Shown here one piece after another: positions 53,661 through 63,683 of a stretch of 64,000 nucleotides of DNA. A program made the translations under genes and the position numbers. The notes under the pieces are model-generated. The model ran no database searches. It worked only from the letters and a program-made list of their open reading frames with translations, and had not been told where the DNA came from. The stretch spans positions 1 to 64,000 of the forward strand of contig JACKPA010000008.1 of NCBI GenBank assembly GCA_024233865.1, read 5' to 3'. Source of the stretch: Leptospiraceae bacterium (GTDB taxonomy: Bacteria; Spirochaetota; Leptospiria; Leptospirales; Leptospiraceae). Positions within the stretch are counted from its first letter, which is position 1. Every line of letters starts with the position of its first letter.

Positions 53661-54449
53661 CTACTTATTGCCTATCCCAATTAATTTATCCGGATCAAAG
53701 CCTAGTTCTCGCAGTTTTTTAGCCAATATCTCTTTCTCCAAACGTTCTTTTTCCTTCTCTGAACGTTCCTTTTCCTTCTCCAAGCGTTCCTTTTCAGCTC
53801 GCTCTCGTTCCCTTACTTTCTCCAAATGCTCTCGTTCAAATTCTAACAAAATTAGATTTTTTTGTTTGTCATACATCCTCAGATATGTCTTGGACTCACC
53901 TTTCATTTTTCCTCTCCATACCCCTAACCAACAGTTCAACTCTCTTGACCACAGCCAACCTTCCGGATTCTTCACCAACTCTTCGTAAAATCCGTAAGAA
54001 TTCAAACTCCAACCACGTAGATAATCCGGATTATATGGATCATATACATAGTATTCCGATGCGTGAAACGTTTGCTCATATAGTTCCTTTTTTATCCCCA
54101 AGTCAACTTGGTAAGTACTCTCAGACAATAATTCCACTATAACATCAGGAAATTTCCAGTTTTCTTCCCATAGCGTCCAGGTTTTCCGTTCCTTTTTTCC
54201 ATCCACACCTTTCACCAGAAAAAAGTCCGGACCTCTCATATCTTGGTTTTTCAATTCTTGGGGATTGAAGTATAGAAACATATTTCCCCCGGCAAAAAAG
54301 TCTTTTCGATTGCCCATAACAAATTCAGCCGAGTCAATCAGAATATTCATGTTTTCTCTGTGAACAGGCGTTTCCAAAGGAATACCGTCATCACAAGGCA
54401 GATTTTTGGGAAATTTTATTTGTTTGGAAATGGTTGCTATTTGTGACAT
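53661..54449 (-). CDS. Uma2 family (DUF820) PD-(D/E)xK nuclease-like protein
   Basis: 262 residues. The Uma2 signatures are present: GNMFLYFNPQELKNQDMRGPDFFLV (about 55-79, D near 75), PDVIVELLSEST (about 100-111, giving E106) and D-x-GIKKELYEQTFHASEYYVYDP (about 115-137). These align with the restriction-endonuclease-like core of the family. The C-terminal 60 residues are a charged helix with KERLEKEKERSEKEKERLEK repeats, encoded by short near-repeats. The family is highly multiplied in cyanobacteria and some spirochaetes, and its biological role is not established. It lies between the two Big_2 genes on the opposite strand. Confidence 0.88.
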   Translation of the reverse strand: MSQIATISKQIKFPKNLPCDDGIPLETPVHRENMNILIDSAEFVMGNRKDFFAGGNMFLYFNPQELKNQDMRGPDFFLVKGVDGKKERKTWTLWEENWKFPDVIVELLSESTYQVDLGIKKELYEQTFHASEYYVYDPYNPDYLRGWSLNSYGFYEELVKNPEGWLWSRELNCWLGVWRGKMKGESKTYLRMYDKQKNLILLEFEREHLEKVRERERAEKERLEKEKERSEKEKERLEKEILAKKLRELGFDPDKLIGIGNK

Positions 54450-54572
54450 ACTTTTTCTCCATGGAACAATCCTATTACAATGATGAATTCAATAGTTATT
54501 GTTTTTCAAAAACCGATCAAGGTTTTTTTTAAAATGGGAGACAAAACCTTAATAAATAAAATGGGCTGTTTT

Positions 54573-55007
54573 TTACACAGGCTCTACCAGTGAAACAACT
54601 ATACGTTCAAAACCAATAAATACCAAACTGATAGGATGGATATAGAAATCGCTCATGTCTTTAAAAAAGGGATTGTGAGTATGAAACTTTTGATTTACCT
54701 TTATCTCATTGGAAAAAACATACCCATCATAGTAGAATTTCATGGTAGAAAGAAGTTCTTCTTTTCGCTCAAATAGATTACATTCCATTAAAACATTAGA
54801 TAGCATTTCCTTAATTTCAGTTTCGGTAAAACCAAATAGTGAATTGTATTCTTCATCTAAAGTTAAATGTGTCGCAATGTTAAAAGCGCTAGATAGGTCA
54901 GTCAAGTGGTTTTTGGTGAATGAAAGCTCATTGAAGAAAAGAAAAAAACCACAATTCGTATCATTTTTTTTAAAACCGTAATTTTTTTTATTTATTTTGC
55001 GTCTCAT
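54573..55007 (-). pseudogene. Fragment of AAA-ATPase-like/PDDEXK_9 protein
   Basis: 144 residues resembling the middle of the AAA-ATPase_like (PF09820) family: FFNELSFTKNHLTDLSS, LFGFTETEIKEML (about 58-70), STMKFYYDGYVFSNE (about 86-100) and HTHNPFF corresponding to the usual vYNPfS. The N-terminal ATPase part with Walker A and the C-terminal PD-(D/E)xK nuclease are missing, and both ends run into unrelated residues (for example VVSLVEPV). It is a decayed remnant between the two Big_2 lipoprotein genes. Confidence 0.6.
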
Positions 55008-55101
55008 TATTAGATATATGGAAAAGCTAATAATTTCTTTCCAAATTAGCTATGCAATTTTGCTTTAAGCGAATAAAGATATTACCAAGGAGTTAGTCAA
55101 G

Positions 55102-58100
55102 ATGAAGAAAATCACAATTGTTCTATTTAACCTGCTCATTTTATTGAGTTTAGGTTGTGGTGGTGGGACAAAAAAGGGATTTCTCCCCTTTTTGGATTTA
55201 GGGGATGGATCGGATGGAAGCTCAAAAGGAAGTACAGACCTCCAATCCATTTATGTCACCCCACCGGAAGATTCTATTGCCGTGGAAACATATTCAAAAT
55301 TTAAGGCAACCGGAATTTACGCAGACGGAAGCCACAAAGACATCACGGATTCTGTGACGTGGGGTTCGGAAACCACAAGTATTTCCGAAGTGGATTCTGG
55401 AGGAAAAGCGAAAGGAATCACCCCAGGGCAAACAAAAATTATTGCAACCCAGGATGGAATGTCCGGAAATGGTGATTTAACCGTAAAAGATGTTACCTTG
55501 GAATATATCGAGGTAAGCCGATTTGATCCAATCGCAGTCGGAACAAGTGCTCGTTTTAAGGCAATAGGAGTTTTTTCGGACGGAACTACGCAAGACTTAA
55601 CCGATTACGTTGATTGGAGTTCTTCCGATTCTGGTGTAGCCCCTATAAGCAATACTGATGATGGGACAAAAGGAAAGGCAAGCGGTTCATCTACCGGTCA
55701 AACAACGATTACAGCAACACTAAATGGAATTAGCGGAACCTCAACGTTAGAAGTTGTTAGCAAAACATTGGTATCCATTGCTATTGACCCGAATACATCC
55801 ATTGCAAAAGGTTCTGGGAAAAGCTATAAAGCAACAGGAACTTTTTCTGATGGAAGTACCCAGGATTTAACCGATGATGTGACATGGAGTTCATCCGATA
55901 CCGGAATTGCAACCATTGAAAACAGTGCTGCCTTAAAAGGAAATGCAACCGGAATGTCGTCAGGGAGTGCAACGATTTCAGCAACTTTTAGTGGAATTAC
56001 GGGAAGTTCGGTTTTAAGCGTGACATCTGCCACCTTAACATCCATTTCCATTGGTCCTGATGTTTCCATAGCTAACGGGACGGGCAAGCAGTTTACCGCT
56101 ATTGGAACTTTTTCTGATGGAAGCACTTTGGACATAAGTGATTTGGTGACATGGACATCTTCTTTAACGGAAATAGCTGGTATAAGCAATGTTTCCGGTT
56201 CGGAAGGTTACGCTCAATCTTTAGGAACAGGTACAAGCAAAATTACGGCAACTTTGGGCAGCATAAGCGGAAGTGCAAACTTGACCGTAAGCTCGGCAAC
56301 ATTGTCATCTATTTCGGTAAGCCCAGGAAGTGCAACCATTGTAGAAGGAACAAATAAGCAATTTATAGCAACGGGAATCTATTCCGATGGAACAAGTCAA
56401 GATATAACAAACATAGTTAGCTGGAGTTCCGCAAATGAAACAATAGCGATTGTGAGTAATGTTTCCGGCTACAATGGGTTGGCTTATGGAGATAGCGCTG
56501 GAACTGTGGGACTAACGGCAACATTGGACGGAGTGAGTGGAAGTGCAAACTTGACTGTAAACCCGGCTGTCACGTTGTCATCTATTAGTGTGACACCTGC
56601 AACAAAATCCATTGCCAAAGGGCTAACACAGCAGTATACTGCAACGGCTATATATTCTGATGGCACAAACCAAGATATTACCAATAGTGCAACATGGAGT
56701 TCAGGGACAACCTCTACTGCGACTATAAGCAATGCAAGCGGAACACAAGGTCTTGCTACATCTGCCAACACCGGTAGCACGGTTATTAGTGCCACATGGA
56801 ACGGGAAAACGGGAAACGCTAATCTAACCGTAACAGCAGCAACGGTTGTGTCTATTGCGGTAACACCTGCAAACCAATCGATAGCAAAAGGTTTAACGAA
56901 ACAATATACGGCAACGGGAACCTATACGGACGGAACAACACAGGATATAACAACTTCTGTGACATGGAAGTCTGATAGCAATTCCGACGGAGTGGATGAC
57001 AATTTGATTGCTTCCATAAGCAATGTGGGTGGTAGTAATGGTCTTGCTACGTCAACAAACCAAGGAACAACTGTAATCAGCGCAACCTTGAATGGAGTGA
57101 GCGGAAGCACAAACTTAAATGTAACGGCAGCAACGGTTGCATCCTTAGCAATTTCACCCACAAATCCAAGTGTGGCAAAGGGTCTAACGAAGCAATTCAC
57201 AGCAACGGCTACCATGACCGACAGCACAACACAAGATGTAACAACTGCTGCTCTATGGAGTTCGGACACAACATCGGTAGCAACCATAAGCAATGGTGCC
57301 GGTTCACAGGGATTGGCAACATCAGCAAGCATGGGAACTACTCTGATTACGGCAAGTTATGGCGGACAGAGTGCGAATACCAATTTGACCGTTACGGCAG
57401 CAGCAGTAGCATCTATTGCGGTGACACCTACAAACCCAAGTGTAGCAAAAGGTCTAACGAAACAATTCACGGCAACGGCTACCATGACGGATGGTTCAAA
57501 CCAAGACGTAACAACTGCATCAACCTGGAATTCCGGGACAACTTCTATTGCGACAATTAGCAGTGCAAGCGGTTCGGAAGGTTTGGCAAGTAGTACGAAT
57601 ACGGGAACAACTCTGATAAGTGCTACATGGAATGGAAAAACGGGGAGCACGAATCTAACCGTAACAGCAGCATCTTTGGTTTCGATTACCGTAACACCCG
57701 GAAATCAAAGTGTATCCAAAGGTTTAAACCAGCAGTATACCGCAACCGGTGCATATACGGACGGAAGTACCCAAGACCTAACAAGCGTAGTGACATGGGC
57801 ATCGTCTAATACGGGTAATGCGACAATAAGTAATGCAGGTGGAAGCAATGGTTTGGCAAATACTACTAATGTAGGCAGTACAACAATCAGTGCAACTTAT
57901 AATGGAATAACGGGTAGTACCGGTTTAACGGTAACGGATGCAGCTTTAGTATCCATAGCGGTAACTCCAGGCAATCAATCCATTGCCAAAGGTCTAACCC
58001 AACAGTATGTTGCAACGGGAACGTATACGGACGGAAGTACCCAAAATATTACAACATCTGTGACATGGAAATCCGATGGGAATGCTGATGGTGCTGATGA

Positions 58101-60204
58101 TAGCTTGTATGCCAGTGTAAGCAATGTATCGGGAAGTAAAGGTTTAGCCACAGGCACGAATCAGGGAACAACTGTGATAAGTGCGTCTTTAAGCGGAAAA
58201 ACAGGTAGTACAAACCTAACCGTGACATCCGCAGCCTTAGTATCTATTGCAGTGACACCTGCGAATCAGACAATAGAGACAGGACAAACACAGCAGTATA
58301 TTGCAACGGGAACGTATACCGATTCAAGTACACAAGTAATCACAACATCTGTAACATGGAAATCGGATAGCAATAGTGACGGTGTGGATGATAGTTTGAT
58401 TGCTGGTATAAGCAATGCAAGCGGAACCAAAGGCTTGGCAACGGGTAGCAGTGCGGGAACGACGGTGATCAGTGCGTCTTTGAATGGAATCTCCGGAAGT
58501 ACAGGTCTTACTGTGACAACTCCTCAAGGTGTTGCGGGAGTAGGGTCTTATGACGTAAACCTACCATCCGATTTAACAGAGGGAACTACTCCTAGTGGAG
58601 ATTACACCGGAATTACCTACTACAACAATGATGGTGTTTCGGGTTTTGTGGCATCTGTTCCAGAGAGTCCTGCTACCAATTGTACGGAATTTGGAACTAT
58701 TTTGGTTGGTAAAATTGGTGCTATAAGCGGAATAACATCTAGCCAGATTTCTAATAGTATAGTAGGAACTTCACCGAATTGTAGTTCTATTTTCCTATTG
58801 GATGTGACTACTTCAACGAGTCAGAAGGCAACAGACCTTTCTAATACTTTGATCCAAGAGATTGGAGCAAATGTCGCTGACGGGACTGTAACTGCTTTAC
58901 CGGTACCTCAGAGTGGTGAAGCATCTTCTACTAGTTTCAAGGTTATTCTCCAAGCTACCTATAGTGGTTCTGGCGCGGGAGTTGTTGGTGTTGGTGTTAC
59001 CAATAGTGCTGACTATGCTGCCAATGAAGCTGTCTTGTTAGGCTTCTTGGATGGAACCAACGTTGCAACAAGCGGTTCTTCCAAAGCAAGCACTGTAGAC
59101 ATCTTTACTGGTACGGCAGATAGCAAAGTTGACTTTGTGTGGGTAGTTGATAACTCCGGTTCTATGGCTGGAGAGCAGACAGCAGTTTCTGATGCAGCCA
59201 CAACTTTCTTTAGCAAACTTGGTAATAACCACTTGGATTATAGACTTGGTGTACTTGCTACAGGTGGTAATACATGCTCAAATCCAAGCACCCCTGGATA
59301 CAATATGAGATCAGCCGGATGGGTTACGTCATCAACATCCAATGCTCAGTCTACATTTACAGGAACGAGTGGAACCACAGTTGGAACTAGTGGATGTGCT
59401 ACAGAGAGTGGTATCTATATGGCATCTAGAGCATTAGGTGAAGGAGGAACTGCTACATTAACACCAAGATCCGGCTCGTCATGGGGTAGTAATTACAAAC
59501 TGATATTTGTTATGGTGAGTGATGAGGCTGATCAATTCAAATGTTACAATGGTACTTACACATCATCAAATAGAGACAACTACACTAATGGACCATGTTA
59601 TAATTCAAGTAACGCTTCTTTTGATAACAGTAATAATGTTTTCAAAAACAATGGATACAAGGTTTATAACATCATTGGTTTGAACTCATCAGGACAACCT
59701 GGTAAATGTAGTGGCAGTGGTACTACAAGTGCTGATAACGCAAATAATGCTTGGGGCGGATATTATAACTTAGCTACTGCAACCGGTGGTTCTTCGGCTT
59801 CTATTTGTAGTTCTAGCTTTGATTCTATTATGAACAGCATTGTTACGCAGGTTGCAGGAAGTTCTAGCTCTTATGTTTTAGCTCATAGTGCGATTTCTTC
59901 CAGCATTTCTGTGAAGGTGAACAGTGTTCCGGTATCTCAGGATGCTACCAATGGTTGGACATACAACTCTTCAAGCAAAACGATTGTATTTGCAGGAACT
60001 GCATGGCCAGCCCAAGGGTCTACCATAGAGATAAGTTATGAATATTATACTTCCGGCGGATTTGCTTATAGTAAAGATACGGGAAGTAATCTTATGGCAT
60101 ACATATCTCGTCCTGAAAACAGACCTATTCTCATACCACTTTTTGTATTGATAGTAGTGTTGGGATTGGGTTTATTTCTAAAACTTAGATTTAAGAGAGC
60201 TTAA
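55102..60204 (+). CDS. Giant Big_2 repeat lipoprotein with von Willebrand A domain
   Basis: 1700 residues. Lipobox LSLGC (cysteine about 19) follows a hydrophobic signal; AAGGAG lies nine bases before the ATG. Twelve Big_2 Ig-like domains (about 45-1140) follow, several containing a K-S-D-x-N-x-D-G insertion. A linker of about 200 residues leads to a vWA domain (about 1340-1570) with the MIDAS sequence VVDNSGSM at about 1348-1355, a metal-dependent adhesion fold. The C-terminus has RPENRPI, one membrane helix and KLRFKRA. It resembles leptospiral Lig proteins in the stacked Ig domains but has a different tip. The first half is nearly identical to the broken paralogue at 48453, while the C-terminal halves are unrelated. 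A rho-independent terminator follows. Likely a surface adhesin. Confidence 0.9.
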   Translation: MKKITIVLFNLLILLSLGCGGGTKKGFLPFLDLGDGSDGSSKGSTDLQSIYVTPPEDSIAVETYSKFKATGIYADGSHKDITDSVTWGSETTSISEVDSGGKAKGITPGQTKIIATQDGMSGNGDLTVKDVTLEYIEVSRFDPIAVGTSARFKAIGVFSDGTTQDLTDYVDWSSSDSGVAPISNTDDGTKGKASGSSTGQTTITATLNGISGTSTLEVVSKTLVSIAIDPNTSIAKGSGKSYKATGTFSDGSTQDLTDDVTWSSSDTGIATIENSAALKGNATGMSSGSATISATFSGITGSSVLSVTSATLTSISIGPDVSIANGTGKQFTAIGTFSDGSTLDISDLVTWTSSLTEIAGISNVSGSEGYAQSLGTGTSKITATLGSISGSANLTVSSATLSSISVSPGSATIVEGTNKQFIATGIYSDGTSQDITNIVSWSSANETIAIVSNVSGYNGLAYGDSAGTVGLTATLDGVSGSANLTVNPAVTLSSISVTPATKSIAKGLTQQYTATAIYSDGTNQDITNSATWSSGTTSTATISNASGTQGLATSANTGSTVISATWNGKTGNANLTVTAATVVSIAVTPANQSIAKGLTKQYTATGTYTDGTTQDITTSVTWKSDSNSDGVDDNLIASISNVGGSNGLATSTNQGTTVISATLNGVSGSTNLNVTAATVASLAISPTNPSVAKGLTKQFTATATMTDSTTQDVTTAALWSSDTTSVATISNGAGSQGLATSASMGTTLITASYGGQSANTNLTVTAAAVASIAVTPTNPSVAKGLTKQFTATATMTDGSNQDVTTASTWNSGTTSIATISSASGSEGLASSTNTGTTLISATWNGKTGSTNLTVTAASLVSITVTPGNQSVSKGLNQQYTATGAYTDGSTQDLTSVVTWASSNTGNATISNAGGSNGLANTTNVGSTTISATYNGITGSTGLTVTDAALVSIAVTPGNQSIAKGLTQQYVATGTYTDGSTQNITTSVTWKSDGNADGADDSLYASVSNVSGSKGLATGTNQGTTVISASLSGKTGSTNLTVTSAALVSIAVTPANQTIETGQTQQYIATGTYTDSSTQVITTSVTWKSDSNSDGVDDSLIAGISNASGTKGLATGSSAGTTVISASLNGISGSTGLTVTTPQGVAGVGSYDVNLPSDLTEGTTPSGDYTGITYYNNDGVSGFVASVPESPATNCTEFGTILVGKIGAISGITSSQISNSIVGTSPNCSSIFLLDVTTSTSQKATDLSNTLIQEIGANVADGTVTALPVPQSGEASSTSFKVILQATYSGSGAGVVGVGVTNSADYAANEAVLLGFLDGTNVATSGSSKASTVDIFTGTADSKVDFVWVVDNSGSMAGEQTAVSDAATTFFSKLGNNHLDYRLGVLATGGNTCSNPSTPGYNMRSAGWVTSSTSNAQSTFTGTSGTTVGTSGCATESGIYMASRALGEGGTATLTPRSGSSWGSNYKLIFVMVSDEADQFKCYNGTYTSSNRDNYTNGPCYNSSNASFDNSNNVFKNNGYKVYNIIGLNSSGQPGKCSGSGTTSADNANNAWGGYYNLATATGGSSASICSSSFDSIMNSIVTQVAGSSSSYVLAHSAISSSISVKVNSVPVSQDATNGWTYNSSSKTIVFAGTAWPAQGSTIEISYEYYTSGGFAYSKDTGSNLMAYISRPENRPILIPLFVLIVVLGLGLFLKLRFKRA

Positions 60205-60260
60205 TCAAACATTTCTGTTGAAATAGGAGTGCTTGAAAATTTTTAACACTTTTTTATATA

Positions 60261-60289
60261 AAACCCTGGTGAATAGCCAGGGTTTTTTT
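60261..60289 (+). terminator. Rho-independent terminator
   Basis: AAACCCTGG (60261-60269), loop TGAATAG, CCAGGGTTT (60277-60285) and a T run to 60289. It closes the vWA-Big_2 gene and is built like the one at 53605-53633. Confidence 0.9.
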
Positions 60290-60330
60290 GTTAATTGTCG
60301 AAGAGAACACAAGGTGATTTATAAACTGTA

Positions 60331-61503
60331 CTATGATTGGGAAGTAAACCACTCCAAAATAGAAATCGCTGCTTTTTCGGAAGCGTTGTAGAGGTTTAAG
60401 CTCTTTTTTACTTTCTTTAATTTTTCCACCATATTATTTCTGTATTCTTGGTCTTCCAAAATCTTGACTGTTTCCCTGTAAACATTTATAGGTTTTCCTT
60501 TGTATTGAAGGAATTCTCGACAGACTTCTTCACCAGACAATATGTTCACCAAGCCTAAAAATTCGGATCGTAATAAGATTTCTGCTAAAATATAGGTTAT
60601 AAAACTCGCCTTGTACAAAATAACCATTGGTTTTTCAAAATACGTCACTTCTAAGGTAGCCGTCCCGGAAGACATAATAACCAAATCAGCAGCCTCGATA
60701 CAGCGAATAGATCGATCAAAAAAGTAGTGAACTACAAAATCAGGATTTTTCTCTTGATAGCTCCGCAAATGATTTAAAATGTAATCTTCGTCTCGCTTGC
60801 TTATATTAGGAAGTAAAAACTGGACTTGTTTGTTTTGGCTTTTTAAATACTTTTGGATTCTTAGAGCAGATTCAAAAATGATGGTAAGTAATTTTTTAAC
60901 CTCACTTGTTCGTGAACCAGGCATCAAACATATTGTTACATCTTTTTTTTCCAGAAGAATGGGATCCTCTATTTTTAACTTTTCTTGTATCCTATCTGTC
61001 AGAGGATGACCAGTATAAACACAAGGAATTTGGTGAGAGTCATAGATTTCTTTTTCAAAAGGAAATAGTACCAACATCAGGTCAACGACCTCTTTGATTG
61101 TATATACTCGGTTGTATTTCCATGCCCAAATCTGAGGTGATACATAAAAAACTACTTTCAAGCCTTCAGCCTTTAACATTTTTGCCAATCTCAGATTAAA
61201 ACCAGGATAATCTATTAAAATGGCAAATTTGCAATGGTTTGCTTTTGCTTCTTCCACCAATTTCCCTGCCAAAGATTTCAGATAACGATATTTAAAGGCA
61301 ATAGCCGTAAAGCCAACAACATTCATGGTTTCTATCTCTGCGATAGAACGAACGTTATGTTTTAGCATTTCATCTCCTGCTATACCTACAAATTCAAGAT
61401 TCGGGTTTCTTTTTCGCATTTCTTCTACAAGTCTGGAACCCAATAAATCCCCCGAATGTTCTCCGCAAACAATTAATACGGTTTCTTTTGATTGTGAATT
61501 CAT
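60331..61503 (-). CDS. lpxB: Lipid-A-disaccharide synthase
   Basis: 390 residues from ATG 61503, chosen because AGGAGGG ends four bases upstream; a longer frame begins at 61551. LpxB joins UDP-2,3-diacylglucosamine and lipid X into the lipid A disaccharide, at the inner face of the inner membrane. Family motifs: VLIVCGEHSGDLLGSRL (about 8-24), FVGIAGDEML, LIDYPGFNLRLAK, YVSPQIWAWKYNR (about 121-133), MPGSRTSEVKKLL and MSSGTATLEVTY. The length is normal. It starts 22 bases after the stop of the 5'-nucleotidase-type gene and is probably cotranscribed. Its presence shows an LPS-containing outer membrane. Confidence 0.95.
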   Translation of the reverse strand: MNSQSKETVLIVCGEHSGDLLGSRLVEEMRKRNPNLEFVGIAGDEMLKHNVRSIAEIETMNVVGFTAIAFKYRYLKSLAGKLVEEAKANHCKFAILIDYPGFNLRLAKMLKAEGLKVVFYVSPQIWAWKYNRVYTIKEVVDLMLVLFPFEKEIYDSHQIPCVYTGHPLTDRIQEKLKIEDPILLEKKDVTICLMPGSRTSEVKKLLTIIFESALRIQKYLKSQNKQVQFLLPNISKRDEDYILNHLRSYQEKNPDFVVHYFFDRSIRCIEAADLVIMSSGTATLEVTYFEKPMVILYKASFITYILAEILLRSEFLGLVNILSGEEVCREFLQYKGKPINVYRETVKILEDQEYRNNMVEKLKKVKKSLNLYNASEKAAISILEWFTSQS

Positions 61504-61525
61504 AAACCCTCCTGTCGAACCACAT

Positions 61526-63451
61526 TTATTTTCTGAACTTTTTATAAACAAAAAATCCCAGTCCGACTATAACTCCTAATAAACTTATAACAACAACTAA
61601 GGCAAACAAAGTAATATTGTTGGCACGGCTTAAAAGATTTATCGGATTCCAGCTTGAAATTCTCTGAACTCGTCCCAAAGTAGTACGATATTTTTCTGGA
61701 ATATTAGATATTCCGTTTCCATCAGTATCGGAAAAACTCTGCATGTACTTGATTAAAGCTGGCCATTGCTTGAGTTCTTGAATTCCCTGTTTTTGGGGAT
61801 TAGAATCTACAATGGCTAATGTCAAGTCTTTTATGGGTTTTCCGTTTTTATCTTTAGGTGTAATTGCCAAAACTCCTTTTGTAAATTTTTCTACAAAACT
61901 TAGTAGCATGCTATTGTAAAGGTTAGCAACTACCTTATAGAGTCTTTTGTTTTTTTTGGAATAATCCAAGCGTTTGTAGCCTGTTTCCTCATCCCCCAAA
62001 TAAATTTCGGTCACCCTGTCAAATATCATTCTGTTTGGGTTATAGCTAAACTTTAAACCTGAAACTCTTAGGTTAAATTTATCTTCTTTTATAGGAGCTA
62101 TGCTTGCCATAATTTCCAGTGCGTCTTTGAGTTCCCAAGCGTAGATATAAGAAGATAACAAGGGATAACCCATTGAATTGTCCATTCCTAATCCCAAAGG
62201 CATAACTACAAAAATATCCGCTACCACTATTTTCCCCGTTTTGCCTTTTAGAATATTGTCACGAATCACTCCTCTTCCTTCTAAGGCTACATCGACCTTA
62301 GTAGTGGGGTCATCCGGGTCGGCTTCAAATTGATCCACATACCATCTCATTGAATCTGCAACTATATTCCCAATGTTGCTTTCGATAATGTCTTTTTTTA
62401 AATCGAAATCAGTTTCAGCAACTACCTGGAAAAACCTTAGGTTGAATTCGGACAAAACGTTTTTATCAATATAATCAATATAGCTCTCTACTTTTTTTTG
62501 AATTACCGGGTCCCCAGGTATGGAATCATTGATTTCTACAAGTTCATACTTTTCTAATTTGACCTGCTTGTTTTCTACAAGCAAATTTGCAACTCCAACA
62601 TTTTTCCCATAATCTCCTGTGTGGACAATTAGAGTATTGTTGATATTTAAAGGCTGGAGTAACTTTTGTGATGTATGACCGGAAACAATCAGGTCAATAC
62701 CATTAACTTCTCTTGCTGTGATTTCATCTTCCGAAATATCTTTATTTTGAAAAACGCCTCCATGTGATAAAAAGATCACGACATCAACATTCTCTTTTTC
62801 TCTAAGGGTTTTGACCATTTCTTTGGCAACCGTTACGGAATCTCTAAACTGAATTGGTTTGGAAAAGGGAGCAACCTCAGCCGCATCTTTCCCCAACATA
62901 CCAAAGATTCCTATTTTCAAGCCGTCCGCTTCAATCACTTTATAAGGTTCGATAACTTCTTTTTTGAACAATTCTTCCAAAGCATCATCTTCCGAACTTT
63001 CTTTGTTAAATACAAAGTTTGAACTAACAATATTGGGAATATTCCCGCTTTTAAGAGCCGATTCTATAATGTTTGCCAGTCCGCTTGGTTTCAAATCAAA
63101 CTCATGGTTTCCGATTGTTGTTGCATCCATACCCATTTCTTTCATCAAATTGAGTTCAAAGCCTGTTTGACGAATAGATAAATGAAAAAGTGTACCCATC
63201 GAAAAATCACCGGCATCTAGCCATAAAGTTGGGTTTTTTTGAGAACTTTTGATATTTTTCACTAAGGTTGCAATTCGGGCATAGCCTCCCAATGTTTGAT
63301 CATCTTTTGTTGTATATGGTGTATAATCAATGGAAGGAGAAAATCCCAAAATATGAGAATGAAGGTCATTTGTGTGGATAATTGTAAGCTTCTTTGCTTC
63401 GGCAAAAAGGGGAAAAGATAAAACGATTAACACAAAAAATCTTAAGAGCAT
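61526..63451 (-). CDS. 5'-nucleotidase / UshA-type metallophosphatase, membrane anchored
   Basis: 641 residues. Signal peptide (about 1-18); metallophosphatase domain with HTNDLHSH (26-33), DAGDF (79-83), GNHEFD (114-119), LSHGG and GHTSQ; then the 5_nucleotid_C domain (about 340-540: VADSMRWYVDQ, ALEGRGVIRDNI, VVMPLGLGMDNSMGYPL). It hydrolyses nucleotides or related phosphates in the periplasm to recover nucleosides. A C-terminal membrane helix (about 613-636) ending in YKKFRK, preceded by DTDGNGISNIPE, anchors it, in contrast to soluble UshA. AAGGA precedes the ATG. It is the first gene of a pair with lpxB. Confidence 0.9.
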   Translation of the reverse strand: MLLRFFVLIVLSFPLFAEAKKLTIIHTNDLHSHILGFSPSIDYTPYTTKDDQTLGGYARIATLVKNIKSSQKNPTLWLDAGDFSMGTLFHLSIRQTGFELNLMKEMGMDATTIGNHEFDLKPSGLANIIESALKSGNIPNIVSSNFVFNKESSEDDALEELFKKEVIEPYKVIEADGLKIGIFGMLGKDAAEVAPFSKPIQFRDSVTVAKEMVKTLREKENVDVVIFLSHGGVFQNKDISEDEITAREVNGIDLIVSGHTSQKLLQPLNINNTLIVHTGDYGKNVGVANLLVENKQVKLEKYELVEINDSIPGDPVIQKKVESYIDYIDKNVLSEFNLRFFQVVAETDFDLKKDIIESNIGNIVADSMRWYVDQFEADPDDPTTKVDVALEGRGVIRDNILKGKTGKIVVADIFVVMPLGLGMDNSMGYPLLSSYIYAWELKDALEIMASIAPIKEDKFNLRVSGLKFSYNPNRMIFDRVTEIYLGDEETGYKRLDYSKKNKRLYKVVANLYNSMLLSFVEKFTKGVLAITPKDKNGKPIKDLTLAIVDSNPQKQGIQELKQWPALIKYMQSFSDTDGNGISNIPEKYRTTLGRVQRISSWNPINLLSRANNITLFALVVVISLLGVIVGLGFFVYKKFRK

Positions 63452-63683
63452 AATTTTTTCCTTGGTATGGACAGTCTGTATTTTTGATACAAAATAATCT
63501 TACAAAATTAATCAACATATTTTCCATAATAAGGTTAAACTAGCAGGTTGTTAGATGTTTTGCAAGAACGATTTCAGGAAAAAATTAGTCAAGTTATTTG
63601 AAAAAAGCAGGAATATTTTTGAAATGAATATATAAACAGAAGGTCTACCAATAGCATCAGTAAACCTTCTATCCATGGTTACC

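Noticed and set aside
48453..60204. Possible CRISPR-like or satellite repeat
   Set aside because: The periodicity of roughly 270 bp is protein-level Big_2 repetition with diverged DNA; there are no short identical repeats with unique spacers.
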